A stretch of DNA of 39,956 nt from Saccharopolyspora soli (lineage in GTDB: Bacteria; Actinomycetota; Actinomycetes; Mycobacteriales; Pseudonocardiaceae): assembly GCF_022678645.1 (NCBI RefSeq), contig NZ_JALBWV010000074.1:1-39956 (forward strand). The letters are read 5' to 3'. The notes under the pieces are model-generated. The model was given only the letters and a program-made list of their open reading frames with translations. It was not told the DNA's origin and made no database searches. Both the position numbers and the translations under genes were made by a program. Positions 1-7,992 of the stretch are shown in pieces. Positions within the stretch are counted from its first letter, which is position 1, and each line of letters begins with the position of its first letter.

Positions 1-121
1 GGGCGTCCGCGGGGGCGCCGCCACACATCTCTACTCTGCTCCGGGCGCGCCCCCCCCCCCCCCGGGGGGGGGGGGGGGCGGCCCCCCCGCGGGGGGGGGG
101 GGGGCCCCCCCCCCCCCCCCA
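1..121. other. Low-complexity poly-G/poly-C contig end
   Basis: Almost pure alternating runs of C and G from about position 45 to 121, preceded by a short GC-rich stretch with no recognisable coding sense. The AraC-type gene on the minus strand reads straight into it and becomes a glycine/proline run. The opposite end of the window shows the same pattern. I read this as sequencing or assembly artefact, not genomic sequence. Confidence 0.8.
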
Positions 122-1036
122 CCGCAGTGCTCCCGGGGTGAGGCCGGTGTTGTGGCGCATGACCCGGGTCAGGTGGCTCTGGTCGGCGAACCCGGTCCGG
201 ATGGCGATCTCGGCGATCGGCAGGTCGGTCCGGGTCAGCAGGCGCTGCGCTTCCTCCAGCCGGAGGCGGACCAGGTAGCGGTGCGGGGGCAGCCCGGTCG
301 ATTCCCGGAACCGCGCGGCGAAGTGCGACGGGCACACGCCCGCGATGGCGGACATCGTCTCCAGCGACGGCCGTCGGGCCAGGTTCGCCCGCAGGTAGTC
401 GAGGACCGCATCGAGCTGGTTGCCGGGCAACGAGGTCAGCACCAGCTGTTCCCGCGCTTCCGTCGGTGAGTACCGCTTCGCGACGTGCGCCACCAGCGCG
501 GTGGCCATCGAATCCGCGTAGAGCGGGTCGGCCGGGGTGGGCTGCTCGTGCTCGGCCACCAGGGCTTGGACGAGCATCTGCAACATCACGTCCCGCACCG
601 CGAACGCCGGGACGAGCGCGCCTTCGCCCCCGTTCCCGGATTCCGCCTGGAACCGGGCGATGCACCGGGGCGGGATCACGACGACGGTGAGCTCCACGTC
701 GGCGTCCCACCGCGGGGCCGCGCGCAGCCCGGCAGGATGCACGACGATGTCGCCCGCCTGGAAGCGCGCCTGCCGTCGCCGCCCGTCGATCGTCCACGCC
801 AGGCACGCGGTTCGGCCGGAGCACATGGCGATCAGGTGCTTGGTCGGAGCGTTCCCGGGATGCCTACCGCTGTGCGCGCGCCGCAGTCCGTGCTCGATGA
901 CTACGTGGCTGAGATCGGCGTCGCTGCTGGAGATGACCTCGAAGTTCCGCTTGCTCCACGAAGGCCGCCCGGCCCAAGCGCCGGGCAACCCCGCGCAGTC
1001 CGTGTCCCTACCGCCCTCGCACATGCTTTTCCCCAT
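122..1036 (-). CDS. AraC-family transcriptional regulator, 3' end lost
   Basis: A continuous minus-strand frame of about 305 codons begins at ATG 1036 (protein starts MGKSMCEGG; ATG 1024 is an alternative start) and runs into the poly-G/C contig end without a stop. The N-terminal half fits a cupin-like sensor domain (AGDIVVHPAGLRAAP). The C-terminal hundred residues are a typical AraC double helix-turn-helix: LETMSAIAGVCPSHFAARF, then GLPPHRYLVRLRLEEAQRLL, then IAEIAIRTGFADQSHLTRV. It breaks off after LTPGALR, where this family normally ends within a few residues, so the missing part is probably tiny. Its inducer is unknown. It lies next to the rhamnose locus but is separated from it by a TetR gene, so a role in that locus is only possible. 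The family call is firm; the partial status comes from the artefactual contig end. Confidence 0.85.
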
Positions 1037-1196
1037 CGAGCTCCGCAGCTTGGAACGTCGTCCGGAGCAGACCCGGGCAAGCGGTCGTGGCAATGCCACG
1101 CTCATCCGCTTCGCGCGGATTCCGGGCCGAGACTACCCGGCACCCCCAGCACCGGCGACTCGTCGCGATTGTCGTTGCACACCAAGGAAGATCCGC

Positions 1197-1910
1197 TCAG
1201 GCGCCGGTGCGGCCGGACAGCCGGGCCAGCCAGTGCCGGAGCAACGCGACCTCGGCTTCGACCAGTTCGTCAGCACCGTCCTCGATCAGGACGAGAAGTT
1301 GCGCCGCGACGGCCGAGGTGCCCTTCTTCTTGGTGGGCGTCTTCCGGCCGACGATCAGCACGTCCAGCAACGCGTCCCGGACCAAGGCCGATTTCATCGC
1401 CGCGTCCGGGTCCTCGGGCTGCGTGATGGCCTGCAGAGTGACGCCGACGACGCCAGCTTCGAGGCAACCGGCAGCGAGTTCCACCTCGACCTGCAGCCGC
1501 CCCGCGCGGGCCACTTCGGCCAACTGCTTCACCAGTTCGGCGTGCACCTCACCGGCTGCGGCGGGCAGCTTGCCCGGCTTTGCCGAGCCGTACATCAACG
1601 TGTAGAACGCCGGATGGGTTCGACCGAACTCGACGTGGGCGTCCCACCCCCGCGCGAGGTCCTCGACGGGGTCCCCGCTGCTGGGCGTGGCCCGCTTCTC
1701 CGCGAGGTACGCCTCGAAGCCGTGGGTCACCACGGCATCGAACAGGCCCGCCTTGTCGCCGAAGTGGTGGTAGAGCGTGGGAGCGCCGACGCCAGCGGCG
1801 GAACAGATGGCGCGGGTCGAAACCGGCTCGCCCCCAGCTTCGGTCAACAGCCGAGCAGCCGCGTGCAAAATCCGCTCCCGCGCATCCACCTCATCAACGG
1901 TACACGCCAC
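1197..1910 (-). CDS. TetR-family transcriptional regulator
   Basis: The product is 237 residues with a GTG start (MACTVDEVDARERILHAA); a second GTG at codon 8 would also give a full DNA-binding domain. Residues 10-57 form a TetR_N helix-turn-helix (VSTRAICSAAGVGAPTLYHHFGDKAGLF, given here by its key part TRAICSAAGVGAPTLYHHF). The rest is helical ligand-binding domain with a lysine patch near residue 195 (KTPTKKKG). It is transcribed in the same direction as lacI, 29 bp downstream of the lacI stop. Two CGGTACA direct repeats flank its start region, and a LacI-type operator-like palindrome lies in the gap, so it may be read with lacI or controlled by it. The target and ligand are not predictable from the sequence. 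Confidence 0.85.
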   Translation of the reverse strand: MACTVDEVDARERILHAAARLLTEAGGEPVSTRAICSAAGVGAPTLYHHFGDKAGLFDAVVTHGFEAYLAEKRATPSSGDPVEDLARGWDAHVEFGRTHPAFYTLMYGSAKPGKLPAAAGEVHAELVKQLAEVARAGRLQVEVELAAGCLEAGVVGVTLQAITQPEDPDAAMKSALVRDALLDVLIVGRKTPTKKKGTSAVAAQLLVLIEDGADELVEAEVALLRHWLARLSGRTGA

Positions 1911-1927
1911 TACATATCAGCGGTACA
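1898..1927. promoter_or_regulatory. Direct repeat of CGGTACA around the tetR start
   Basis: CGGTACA occurs at 1898-1904 and again at 1921-1927, a spacing of 23 bp (about two helical turns), spanning the GTG start of the TetR gene. This is the usual place for an autoregulatory site, although TetR sites are more often palindromic. Candidate only. Confidence 0.3.
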
Positions 1928-1930
1928 GTT

Positions 1931-1942
1931 TGAAGCGTTTCA
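1931..1942. promoter_or_regulatory. LacI-type operator-like palindrome at the lacI stop codon
   Basis: TGAAGCGTTTCA matches the perfect palindrome upstream of rhaI (TGAAACGTTTCA) at 11 of 12 positions. Its right end (tca, read TGA on the minus strand) is the lacI stop codon itself. It lies 21 bp upstream of the TetR start, so it could bring that gene under LacI control. Confidence 0.45.
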
Positions 1943-2938
1943 GCGATTGGGGCGGGTGGAATTCCGGACCACCAGTTCCGGGCGGAAGACGACCTGCTGG
2001 TGGTCGGGCGGGTCCTCACCGGAGGTTTCCGCGATCAGCAGTTCGGCGGCCGTGTAGCCCAGGCGCTTGGCGGGTTGCCGGACCGAGGTGAGCGGGACAG
2101 CCGCGGCTCCGGCGAACTCGATGTCGTCGTAGCCGACGATCGCCATCTCGTCGGGCACCCGCACGCCCGCGCCCACCATCGTTTGCAGCACGCCCAGCGC
2201 CAGCAGGTCGTTCGCGCAGAACACCGCCGTCGGCCGCGGGCTCATGCCGAGCAGTCGCGATCCGGCGTCGCGACCCGAGGACACGTCGAGCGCGGCCGAT
2301 TCGAGCACCGAGAGCTCGACGCCCGCGCCCTCCAGCGCCGATCGCACCCCCGCCTCGCGGTCGCGGCACTGCGCGAGGATGGCCGGTCCGTTGACGAAGG
2401 CGATCCTGGTGTGCCCGGTCTCCAGGAGGTGCCGGGCCGCCAACTCACCACCGGCCACGTCGTCGACGGACACCGAACTGGCTTCCTCCGTCGGCACCTT
2501 GCGGTCGACGAAGACGTACGGAATGCCGCTGCGGGAGAACGTCTGCAACCGGTCGCTGGAGGTTTCGACCGGGCTCAGCAGCACCCCGCGGACGCGTTGC
2601 TCGGCCAGCATCGACAGGTAGGACGCTTCCGTCGCCACCCGCTGGCCGCTGTTGCAGGTGATGACGTTGAGGCCCGCCTCGTGCGCCGCCTGCTCCGCGC
2701 CGCGCGCCACGTCCACGAAGAACGGGTTGCCCAGGTCCAGCACCAGCAGCGCCATGATCCGGCTGCGACCGGCCCGCAACTGTCTGGCGGATTCGTCCCG
2801 GACGTAGCCGAGTTCCTCGATCACCGACAGCACTCGCATGCGGGTCGCGGCCGAAACCACGTGCGGTCGATTGACCACATTGGACACCGTCCCGATGGAA
2901 ACTCCAGCCCGCCGCGCCACATCCTTGATGCCGACCAT
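1940..2938 (-). CDS. LacI-family repressor of the rhamnose locus
   Basis: The product is 332 residues. Residues 3-22 are the LacI helix-turn-helix (IKDVARRAGVSIGTVSNVVN) followed by the hinge (GYVRDESARQLRAGRSR), then a periplasmic-binding-protein-like effector domain (ALLVLDLGNPFFVDVARGAE near residue 63, CANDLLALGVLQ near 240, VGYDDIEFAG near 270). It is divergent from rhaI across about 105 bp that hold one perfect 12-bp LacI-type palindrome, so repression of itself and of rhaI is the natural model. Family members in this position normally respond to L-rhamnose or L-rhamnulose. The effector here is inferred from context only. A second operator-like sequence overlaps its stop codon. Confidence 0.9.
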   Translation of the reverse strand: MVGIKDVARRAGVSIGTVSNVVNRPHVVSAATRMRVLSVIEELGYVRDESARQLRAGRSRIMALLVLDLGNPFFVDVARGAEQAAHEAGLNVITCNSGQRVATEASYLSMLAEQRVRGVLLSPVETSSDRLQTFSRSGIPYVFVDRKVPTEEASSVSVDDVAGGELAARHLLETGHTRIAFVNGPAILAQCRDREAGVRSALEGAGVELSVLESAALDVSSGRDAGSRLLGMSPRPTAVFCANDLLALGVLQTMVGAGVRVPDEMAIVGYDDIEFAGAAAVPLTSVRQPAKRLGYTAAELLIAETSGEDPPDHQQVVFRPELVVRNSTRPNR

Positions 2939-2980
2939 GCTTCCCCTTGCTCTGCGATGACATGCAGCCTACCATCCCGA

Positions 2981-2992
2981 TGAAACGTTTCA
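2981..2992. promoter_or_regulatory. LacI-family operator (perfect 12-bp palindrome)
   Basis: TGAAACGTTTCA is a perfect inverted repeat with the central CG typical of LacI-family operators. It lies 43 bp upstream of the lacI start and 52 bp upstream of the rhaI start, in their shared divergent promoter region. It is the best match among four related sequences in the rhamnose locus. Confidence 0.8.
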
Positions 2993-3043
2993 AACGTCAA
3001 CTCCGCACTGCGTTGACCGGTCTACTCGATGGGGAGGTGGCCT

Positions 3044-4210
3044 ATGGCCGCGACGTCGGCGATCAAGGATCTGCTGCGCACGCAGCAGATCGAAACGCCC
3101 TCCTGGGCTTACGGGAACTCGGGCACCAGGTTCAAGGTCTTCGCCCAACCCGGCGTACCGCGCACCGTCGAAGAGAAGATCGACGACGCCGCGCAGGTGC
3201 ACGCCTTCACGGGCGTCGCGCCGAGCGTCGCGCTGCACATCCCGTGGGACCGCGTGGCGGACTACCGGAAGCTGGCCGAATACGCCGAGTCCGCCGGGGT
3301 GCGGCTGGGTGCCATCAACGCCAACGTCTTCCAGGACGACGACTACAAGCTGGGCAGCGTCACCAACCCGGACCCGAAGGTCCGCCGGAAGGCCCTCGAC
3401 CACCTGCTGGAGTGCGTCGACATCATGGACGCCACCGGCTCCCGCGACCTGAAGCTCTGGTTCGCCGACGGCACCAACTACCCCGGCCAGGACGACATCC
3501 GCACCCGCCAGGACCGGCTCGCCGAGGCGCTGGCCGCGGTGTACGAGCGGCTCGGCGAGCAGCAGCGGATGCTGCTGGAGTACAAGCTGTTCGAGCCCGC
3601 GTTCTACACCACCGACGTGCCGGACTGGGGCACCTCGTACGCGCACTGCGTGCAACTCGGCGACAAGGCGCAGGTGTGCGTGGACACCGGGCACCACGCG
3701 CCGGGCACGAACATCGAATTCATCGTCGCCTTCCTGCTGCGGGCCGGGAAGCTCGGCGCGTTCGACTTCAACTCCCGCTTCTACGCCGACGACGACCTGA
3801 TGGTCGGTGCGGCGGACCCGTTCCAGCTGTTCCGGATCATGTACGAGGTGGTGCGCGGCGGCGGGTACGACCCAGCCGCCGGGGTGGCGTTCATGCTCGA
3901 CCAGTGCCACAACATCGAGGCGAAGATCCCCGGTCAGATCCGCTCGGTGTGCAACGTCCAGGAGGCCACCGCGAAGGCCCTGCTGGTGGACCGCGCCGCG
4001 CTGGCCGAGGCGCAGGACTCCGGTGATGTGCTGGCCGCCAACGACGTGTTCATGGACGCCTTCCACACCGACGTCCGCCCGCTGCTGGCCGAGTTGCGCA
4101 CCGAGCTGGGGCTCGACCCCGACCCGGTGGCCGCCTACCGCCGCTCGGGTTACCAGGAACGCATCGTCGCCGAGCGGATCGGCGGGAGCCAGGCCGGGTG
4201 GGGCGCATGA
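3044..4210 (+). CDS. rhaI: L-rhamnose isomerase
   Basis: Converts L-rhamnose to L-rhamnulose, the first cytoplasmic step. I chose ATG 3044 (388 residues, MAATSAIKDLL) because GGGGAGG lies 6 nt upstream; an ATG at 3029 would put that ribosome site inside the gene. The protein is a TIM-barrel sugar isomerase of the RhaI type found in actinobacteria and pseudomonads, not the E. coli RhaA type. Typical stretches are DLKLWFADGTNYPGQDDIR, LLEYKLFEPAFY, VCVDTGHHAPGTNIE and FDFNSRFYADDDLMVG, whose acidic and histidine residues fit the metal and substrate site of the family. Its stop overlaps the next start by ATGA. The gene is downstream of a LacI operator and is the first gene of the rha operon. Confidence 0.92.
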   Translation: MAATSAIKDLLRTQQIETPSWAYGNSGTRFKVFAQPGVPRTVEEKIDDAAQVHAFTGVAPSVALHIPWDRVADYRKLAEYAESAGVRLGAINANVFQDDDYKLGSVTNPDPKVRRKALDHLLECVDIMDATGSRDLKLWFADGTNYPGQDDIRTRQDRLAEALAAVYERLGEQQRMLLEYKLFEPAFYTTDVPDWGTSYAHCVQLGDKAQVCVDTGHHAPGTNIEFIVAFLLRAGKLGAFDFNSRFYADDDLMVGAADPFQLFRIMYEVVRGGGYDPAAGVAFMLDQCHNIEAKIPGQIRSVCNVQEATAKALLVDRAALAEAQDSGDVLAANDVFMDAFHTDVRPLLAELRTELGLDPDPVAAYRRSGYQERIVAERIGGSQAGWGA

Positions 4211-6225
4211 TCGAGGAACTGCTCGCCCGCTCCAACCGGTTGGGTTCGGATCCGGCGAACACGAACTACGCGGGCGGCAACACCTCCGCGAAGGCAGCCG
4301 CGCCCGACCCGGTCTCCGGGCAACCGGTGGAACTGCTGTGGGTCAAGGGTTCCGGCGGCGATCTCGGCACGCTCACCGAGCAGGGCCTGGCCGTGCTGCG
4401 GCTGGATCGGCTGCGCGCGTTGGTGGACGTCTATCCGGGCGTCGAACGCGAGGACGAGATGGTCGCCGCGTTCGACTACTGCCTGCACGGCAAAGGCGGC
4501 GCGGCGCCGTCCATCGACACCGCCATGCACGGCCTGGTCGACGCCGCGCACGTGGACCACCTGCATCCCGACTCGGGAATCGCGCTAGCCACCGCGGCCG
4601 ACGGCGAGAAGCTCACCGAGCAGTGCTTCGGCGACCGGGTGGTCTGGGTGCCCTGGCGGCGCCCCGGTTTCCAGCTGGGGTTGGACATCGCGAAGATCAA
4701 GGCCGACAACCCGAAGGCGATCGGCTGCATCCTGGGCGGGCACGGCATCACCGCCTGGGGCGACACCTCGGACGAAGCCGAGGCGCACTCGTTGGAGATC
4801 ATCGGGACCGCCGCGCGGTTCCTCGCCGAACACGGCCGCCCGGAACCGTTCGGCCCGGTCGTCAACGAGCCGCTGCCCGAGCCCGAACGCCGCGAACGGG
4901 CCGCCGCGCTCGCCCCGGTGATCCGCGGCCTCGCCTCGACCGACCGGCGGCAGGTCGGCCACTTCACCGACTCCGATGTGGTGCTGGACTTCCTTGCCAG
5001 GCGGGAACATCCGCGACTGGCCGCGCTCGGCACCTCGTGCCCGGACCACTTCCTGCGCACCAAGGTCCGTCCCCTGGTCCTCGACCTGCCGCCCACCGCC
5101 GCCCTGGACGAGGTAATCGAGCGGTTGCGCGAACTGCACGTGGCGTACCGGGAGGACTACCGCGCCTACTACGCGCGGCACGCGGACCCGGACTCCCCGC
5201 CGATGCGCGGGGCCGACCCGGCGATCGTGCTGGTGCCGGGCGTCGGCATGTTCTCCTTCGGCGCGGATGCGCAGACCGCGCGGGTGGCCGGGGAGTTCTA
5301 CGTCAATGCGATCAACGTGATGCGCGGCGCGGAATCCGTGTCCACCTACGCTCCGATCGACGAGCGCGAGAAGTTCCGCATCGAGTACTGGGCGCTGGAA
5401 GAGGCCAAGCTCAAACGGCGGCCCGCGCCCAAACCGCTCGCCGGGCGGGTCGCGCTGGTGACCGGCGCGGCCTCCGGGATCGGCAAGGCCATCGCGCAAC
5501 GCCTGGCGGCCGAGGGCGCCTGCGTGGTGGTCGCGGATCTCAACGGCGAGGCAGCCCAGGAGGTCGTGGACGAGCTGGGGGGCCCGGACACGGCCGTCGC
5601 GGTGACCGCCGACGTCACCGACGAAGCCCAGATCGCCAGCGCGTTCCAGGCCGCTGCCCTGGCCTTCGGCGGGGTGGACCTGGTCGTCAACAACGCGGGA
5701 CTGTCGATTTCCAAGCCCCTGCTGGAAACCTCGGTCCGCGACTGGGACCTGCAGCACGACGTGATGGCGCGCGGCTCGTTCCTGGTCTCGCGGGAAGCCG
5801 CCCGAGTGCTGACCGCGCAGGGCTTCGGCGGCGACATCGTGTACATCACCAGCAAGAACTCGGTGTTCGCCGGGCCGAACAACATCGCCTACAGCGCGAC
5901 GAAAGCCGACCAGGCGCACCAGGTCCGGCTGTTGGCCGCCGAACTCGGCGCGCACGGCATCCGGGTCAACGGCGTCAACCCGGACGGTGTGGTGCGCGGT
6001 TCCGGCATCTTCGCCGGTGGCTGGGGTGCGCAGCGGGCGGCGGTGTACGGCGTGCCGGAGGAGGAACTCGGCGCGTTCTACGCCCAGCGCACCCTGCTCA
6101 AACGCGAGGTCCTGCCGGAACATGTCGCGAACGCGGTGTTCGCGCTGACCGGCGGCGAGCTGTCCCACACCACCGGACTGCACGTACCGGTGGATGCCGG
6201 GGTGGCCGCCGCGTTCCTGCGGTGA
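4207..6225 (+). CDS. rhaEW: Bifunctional rhamnulose-1-phosphate aldolase / lactaldehyde dehydrogenase
   Basis: A 672-residue fusion. Residues 1 to about 390 are a class II aldolase/adducin domain with the zinc-ligand motif HVDHLHPDS (H115, H118, H120) and a later GGHGITAWG. Residues 410-672 are a short-chain dehydrogenase: cofactor motif TGAASGIG at 419-426, NNAG at 495-498, and catalytic Tyr/Lys in YSATK (Y562, K566). In this family the first domain splits rhamnulose-1-phosphate to dihydroxyacetone phosphate and L-lactaldehyde, and the second oxidises lactaldehyde to lactate. The start ATG overlaps the rhaI stop (ATGA). Longer in-frame starts are unlikely because of this coupling. The gene ends in a GTGA overlap with rhaB. 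Confidence 0.92.
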   Translation: MIEELLARSNRLGSDPANTNYAGGNTSAKAAAPDPVSGQPVELLWVKGSGGDLGTLTEQGLAVLRLDRLRALVDVYPGVEREDEMVAAFDYCLHGKGGAAPSIDTAMHGLVDAAHVDHLHPDSGIALATAADGEKLTEQCFGDRVVWVPWRRPGFQLGLDIAKIKADNPKAIGCILGGHGITAWGDTSDEAEAHSLEIIGTAARFLAEHGRPEPFGPVVNEPLPEPERRERAAALAPVIRGLASTDRRQVGHFTDSDVVLDFLARREHPRLAALGTSCPDHFLRTKVRPLVLDLPPTAALDEVIERLRELHVAYREDYRAYYARHADPDSPPMRGADPAIVLVPGVGMFSFGADAQTARVAGEFYVNAINVMRGAESVSTYAPIDEREKFRIEYWALEEAKLKRRPAPKPLAGRVALVTGAASGIGKAIAQRLAAEGACVVVADLNGEAAQEVVDELGGPDTAVAVTADVTDEAQIASAFQAAALAFGGVDLVVNNAGLSISKPLLETSVRDWDLQHDVMARGSFLVSREAARVLTAQGFGGDIVYITSKNSVFAGPNNIAYSATKADQAHQVRLLAAELGAHGIRVNGVNPDGVVRGSGIFAGGWGAQRAAVYGVPEEELGAFYAQRTLLKREVLPEHVANAVFALTGGELSHTTGLHVPVDAGVAAAFLR

Positions 6226-7568
6226 GCGCGTTCGCCGCGGTCGACCTGGGAGCTTCCAGCGGCCGCGTGATGGTCGGCGAGCTTTCACCGACCGGCCTCG
6301 AACTCACCGAGGCGCACCGCTTCCCGAACCGACCGGTGCGCGTCGGCGGCACCCTGCACTGGGATGTTCTGGCGCTCTACCAAGGAGTTCTGGACGGACT
6401 CCGGGAGGCGGGCGACGTCGACGCGATCGGCATCGATTCGTGGGCCGTGGACTACGGCCTGCTCGATGCCGACGGGGCGCTGCTGGGCAACCCGGTGCAC
6501 TACCGCGACGATCGCACCGAGCGGGTGATCGGCGAGGTGCTGGCCAAGATCCCGGCCGAGCAGCTGTACGCCCGGACGGGCATCCAGTTCCTGCCGTTCA
6601 ACACGATCTTCCAGTTGACCGCCGACCCGCGGGCGCGGTTGGCCGAGCGGACCTTGCTCATCCCGGACCTGATCTCCTACTGGCTCACCGGAACGGCCGG
6701 GACCGAGCTGACCAACGCCTCGACCACCGCCCTGCTCGATCCGCGCACCGGGCATTGGTCGCAAGAGGTAGCGGACCGGGTCGGGATCGATCTCGGTCTG
6801 TTCCCGCCGCTTCGAAAACCCGGTGAGCACACCGGATGCCACGAGCGGATCCCGGTCTACGCGGTCGGTTCGCACGACACCGCCTCGGCGGTGGCGGCGA
6901 TCCCGGCCGAGGGCGGGAACTTCGCCTACATCTCGTCGGGCACCTGGTCGCTGGTCGGCCTGGAACTCGACGCGCCGGTGCTGACCGGGGAGAGCCGCGC
7001 GGCCAACTTCACCAACGAGGTGGGCATCGACGGCACCATCCGGTACCTGCGCAACGTGACCGGGCTGTGGCTGCTGCAGGAATGCCAGCGGGAGTGGGGG
7101 ATCTCCGACGTCACGGGCCTCCTCGCCGAGGCGGCGACGCTGCCCCGGCAGGCCGTGATCGACGCCAACGACCCGCGATTCCTGCCACCGGGCGACATGC
7201 CCGCGCGGATCGCGGCGGCCTGCGCCGAAACCGGGCAACCGGTGCCGAGCAGACCCGCCGAGTTCACCCGCTGCGTGCTCGACAGCCTCGCGGATGCCTA
7301 CCGGCAGGCCATCGAGGACGCGGTGCGGCTGTCGGGCCGCTCGGTGGACGTCGTGCACGTGGTCGGCGGCGGGTCCCGCAACGAATTGCTGTGCCAGCTC
7401 ACGGCGGACGTCTGCGGGCGCCCGGTGGTCGCCGGACCCGTGGAGGCAACGGCGCTGGGCAACGTGCTCGTGCAGGCCCGCGCGCACGGCTCTTTCAGCG
7501 GCGACCGGCACATCATGCGCGAGTTGCTGCGGCGCACCCAGCGGCTGCGCACCTACCAACCACGATGA
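6222..7568 (+). CDS. rhaB: Rhamnulokinase (FGGY family)
   Basis: Phosphorylates L-rhamnulose at O1. The 448-residue product starts at a GTG that overlaps the stop of the previous gene (GTGA, 6222-6225). The N-terminal lobe has the FGGY phosphate-binding sequence AAVDLGASSGRV and the substrate-site segment IGIDSWAVDYGLLD. The C-terminal lobe has YISSGTWSLVGLE and the FGGY signature region VVGGGSRNELLCQLTADV. Length and order match RhaB. The stop codon TGA is the first half of an operator-like palindrome (7566-7577), and the gene is followed by a 424-bp spacer that carries a dispersed hairpin element. With rhaI and rhaEW it completes conversion of L-rhamnose to dihydroxyacetone phosphate and lactate. 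No separate rhamnose mutarotase gene is present in the window. Confidence 0.93.
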   Translation: MSAFAAVDLGASSGRVMVGELSPTGLELTEAHRFPNRPVRVGGTLHWDVLALYQGVLDGLREAGDVDAIGIDSWAVDYGLLDADGALLGNPVHYRDDRTERVIGEVLAKIPAEQLYARTGIQFLPFNTIFQLTADPRARLAERTLLIPDLISYWLTGTAGTELTNASTTALLDPRTGHWSQEVADRVGIDLGLFPPLRKPGEHTGCHERIPVYAVGSHDTASAVAAIPAEGGNFAYISSGTWSLVGLELDAPVLTGESRAANFTNEVGIDGTIRYLRNVTGLWLLQECQREWGISDVTGLLAEAATLPRQAVIDANDPRFLPPGDMPARIAAACAETGQPVPSRPAEFTRCVLDSLADAYRQAIEDAVRLSGRSVDVVHVVGGGSRNELLCQLTADVCGRPVVAGPVEATALGNVLVQARAHGSFSGDRHIMRELLRRTQRLRTYQPR

Positions 7569-7577
7569 AACGATTCA
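7566..7577. promoter_or_regulatory. LacI-type operator-like palindrome at the rhaB stop codon
   Basis: TGAAACGATTCA differs from the perfect rhaI operator at one position. Its first three bases are the rhaB stop codon. It could be a distal site for repressor looping with 2981-2992 or the remnant of the promoter region of the downstream transporter, now separated from it by a repeat element. Confidence 0.5.
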
Positions 7578-7595
7578 TTCAAGAGTGTGTTCGAG

Positions 7596-7835
7596 TCGTT
7601 TTGCGTGGCGGTGCGCGTGGCGGAACCTCAGAGGCTTTCTCGACTCCGGGATCCCCGTCTTATGTATGCCCAATACACGGCGTCGTGGCTGTCCTCGCGA
7701 GAAAACCTCTGAGAACCCGCGGCGGTGCCGGTTGCGAGAGTGGGCCAAGCGGCTGCGCCGCTTGCGACGCCTTGGACATGTGCCTCCGTTGCTCATCGCA
7801 GCGGCGGACTACCACCACAAGCGGCTATGCCGCTT
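7596..7835 (+). repeat. Dispersed hairpin element, copy A (the spacer 7569-7992 otherwise holds no gene)
   Basis: About 240 bp shared, in opposite orientation, with 22984-23218. It contains a long hairpin (arms CTCAGAGGCTTTCTCG 7627-7642 and CGAGAAAACCTCTGAG 7698-7713, one mismatch) and then two 17-nt hairpins of the form AAGCGGC-NNN-GCCGCTT (7747-7763 and 7819-7835). Relative to copy B the first small hairpin has a swapped G-C pair and the long hairpin a swapped T-A pair, so pairing is kept. No transposase or terminal inverted repeat is visible. It separates rhaB from the MFS gene. It could be a non-autonomous mobile element, a terminator-like element or a structured RNA. Confidence 0.75.
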
Positions 7836-7925
7836 ACCCGACGAGGCCCGCTTTGAGCTCCGCACCAAACCACGCGCTCCAGGTCTCAGAAACCGTGCGA
7901 GGTCTTGTGCGGGAGCACGGGCATC

Positions 7926-7952
7926 ATTAACCTCCCCGGTTAATACGTTTCA
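7926..7952. promoter_or_regulatory. Nested inverted repeat and LacI-type half operator upstream of the MFS gene
   Basis: ATTAACC-N5-GGTTAAT (7926-7944) is a perfect 7-bp inverted repeat. Its right end runs into TAATACGTTTCA (7941-7952), which matches the LacI operator at 10 of 12 positions with one intact half. The pair lies 41 bp upstream of the sugar porter start, a reasonable promoter position. The LacI-type match suggests co-regulation with rhaI; the ATTAACC palindrome may belong to another regulator. Confidence 0.45.
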
Positions 7953-7992
7953 AAAGGTGACCTACGTCAACGTCGACTAGGAGACCCCACAG

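Noticed and set aside
3029..3043. Upstream ATG for rhaI
   Set aside because: The strong ribosome site GGGGAGG would then be inside the coding region; ATG 3044 has it at the correct distance.
4198..4206. Upstream GTG start for the aldolase/dehydrogenase gene
   Set aside because: The ATG at 4207 overlaps the rhaI stop (ATGA), the coupling used throughout this operon, and leaves the conserved N-terminus intact.
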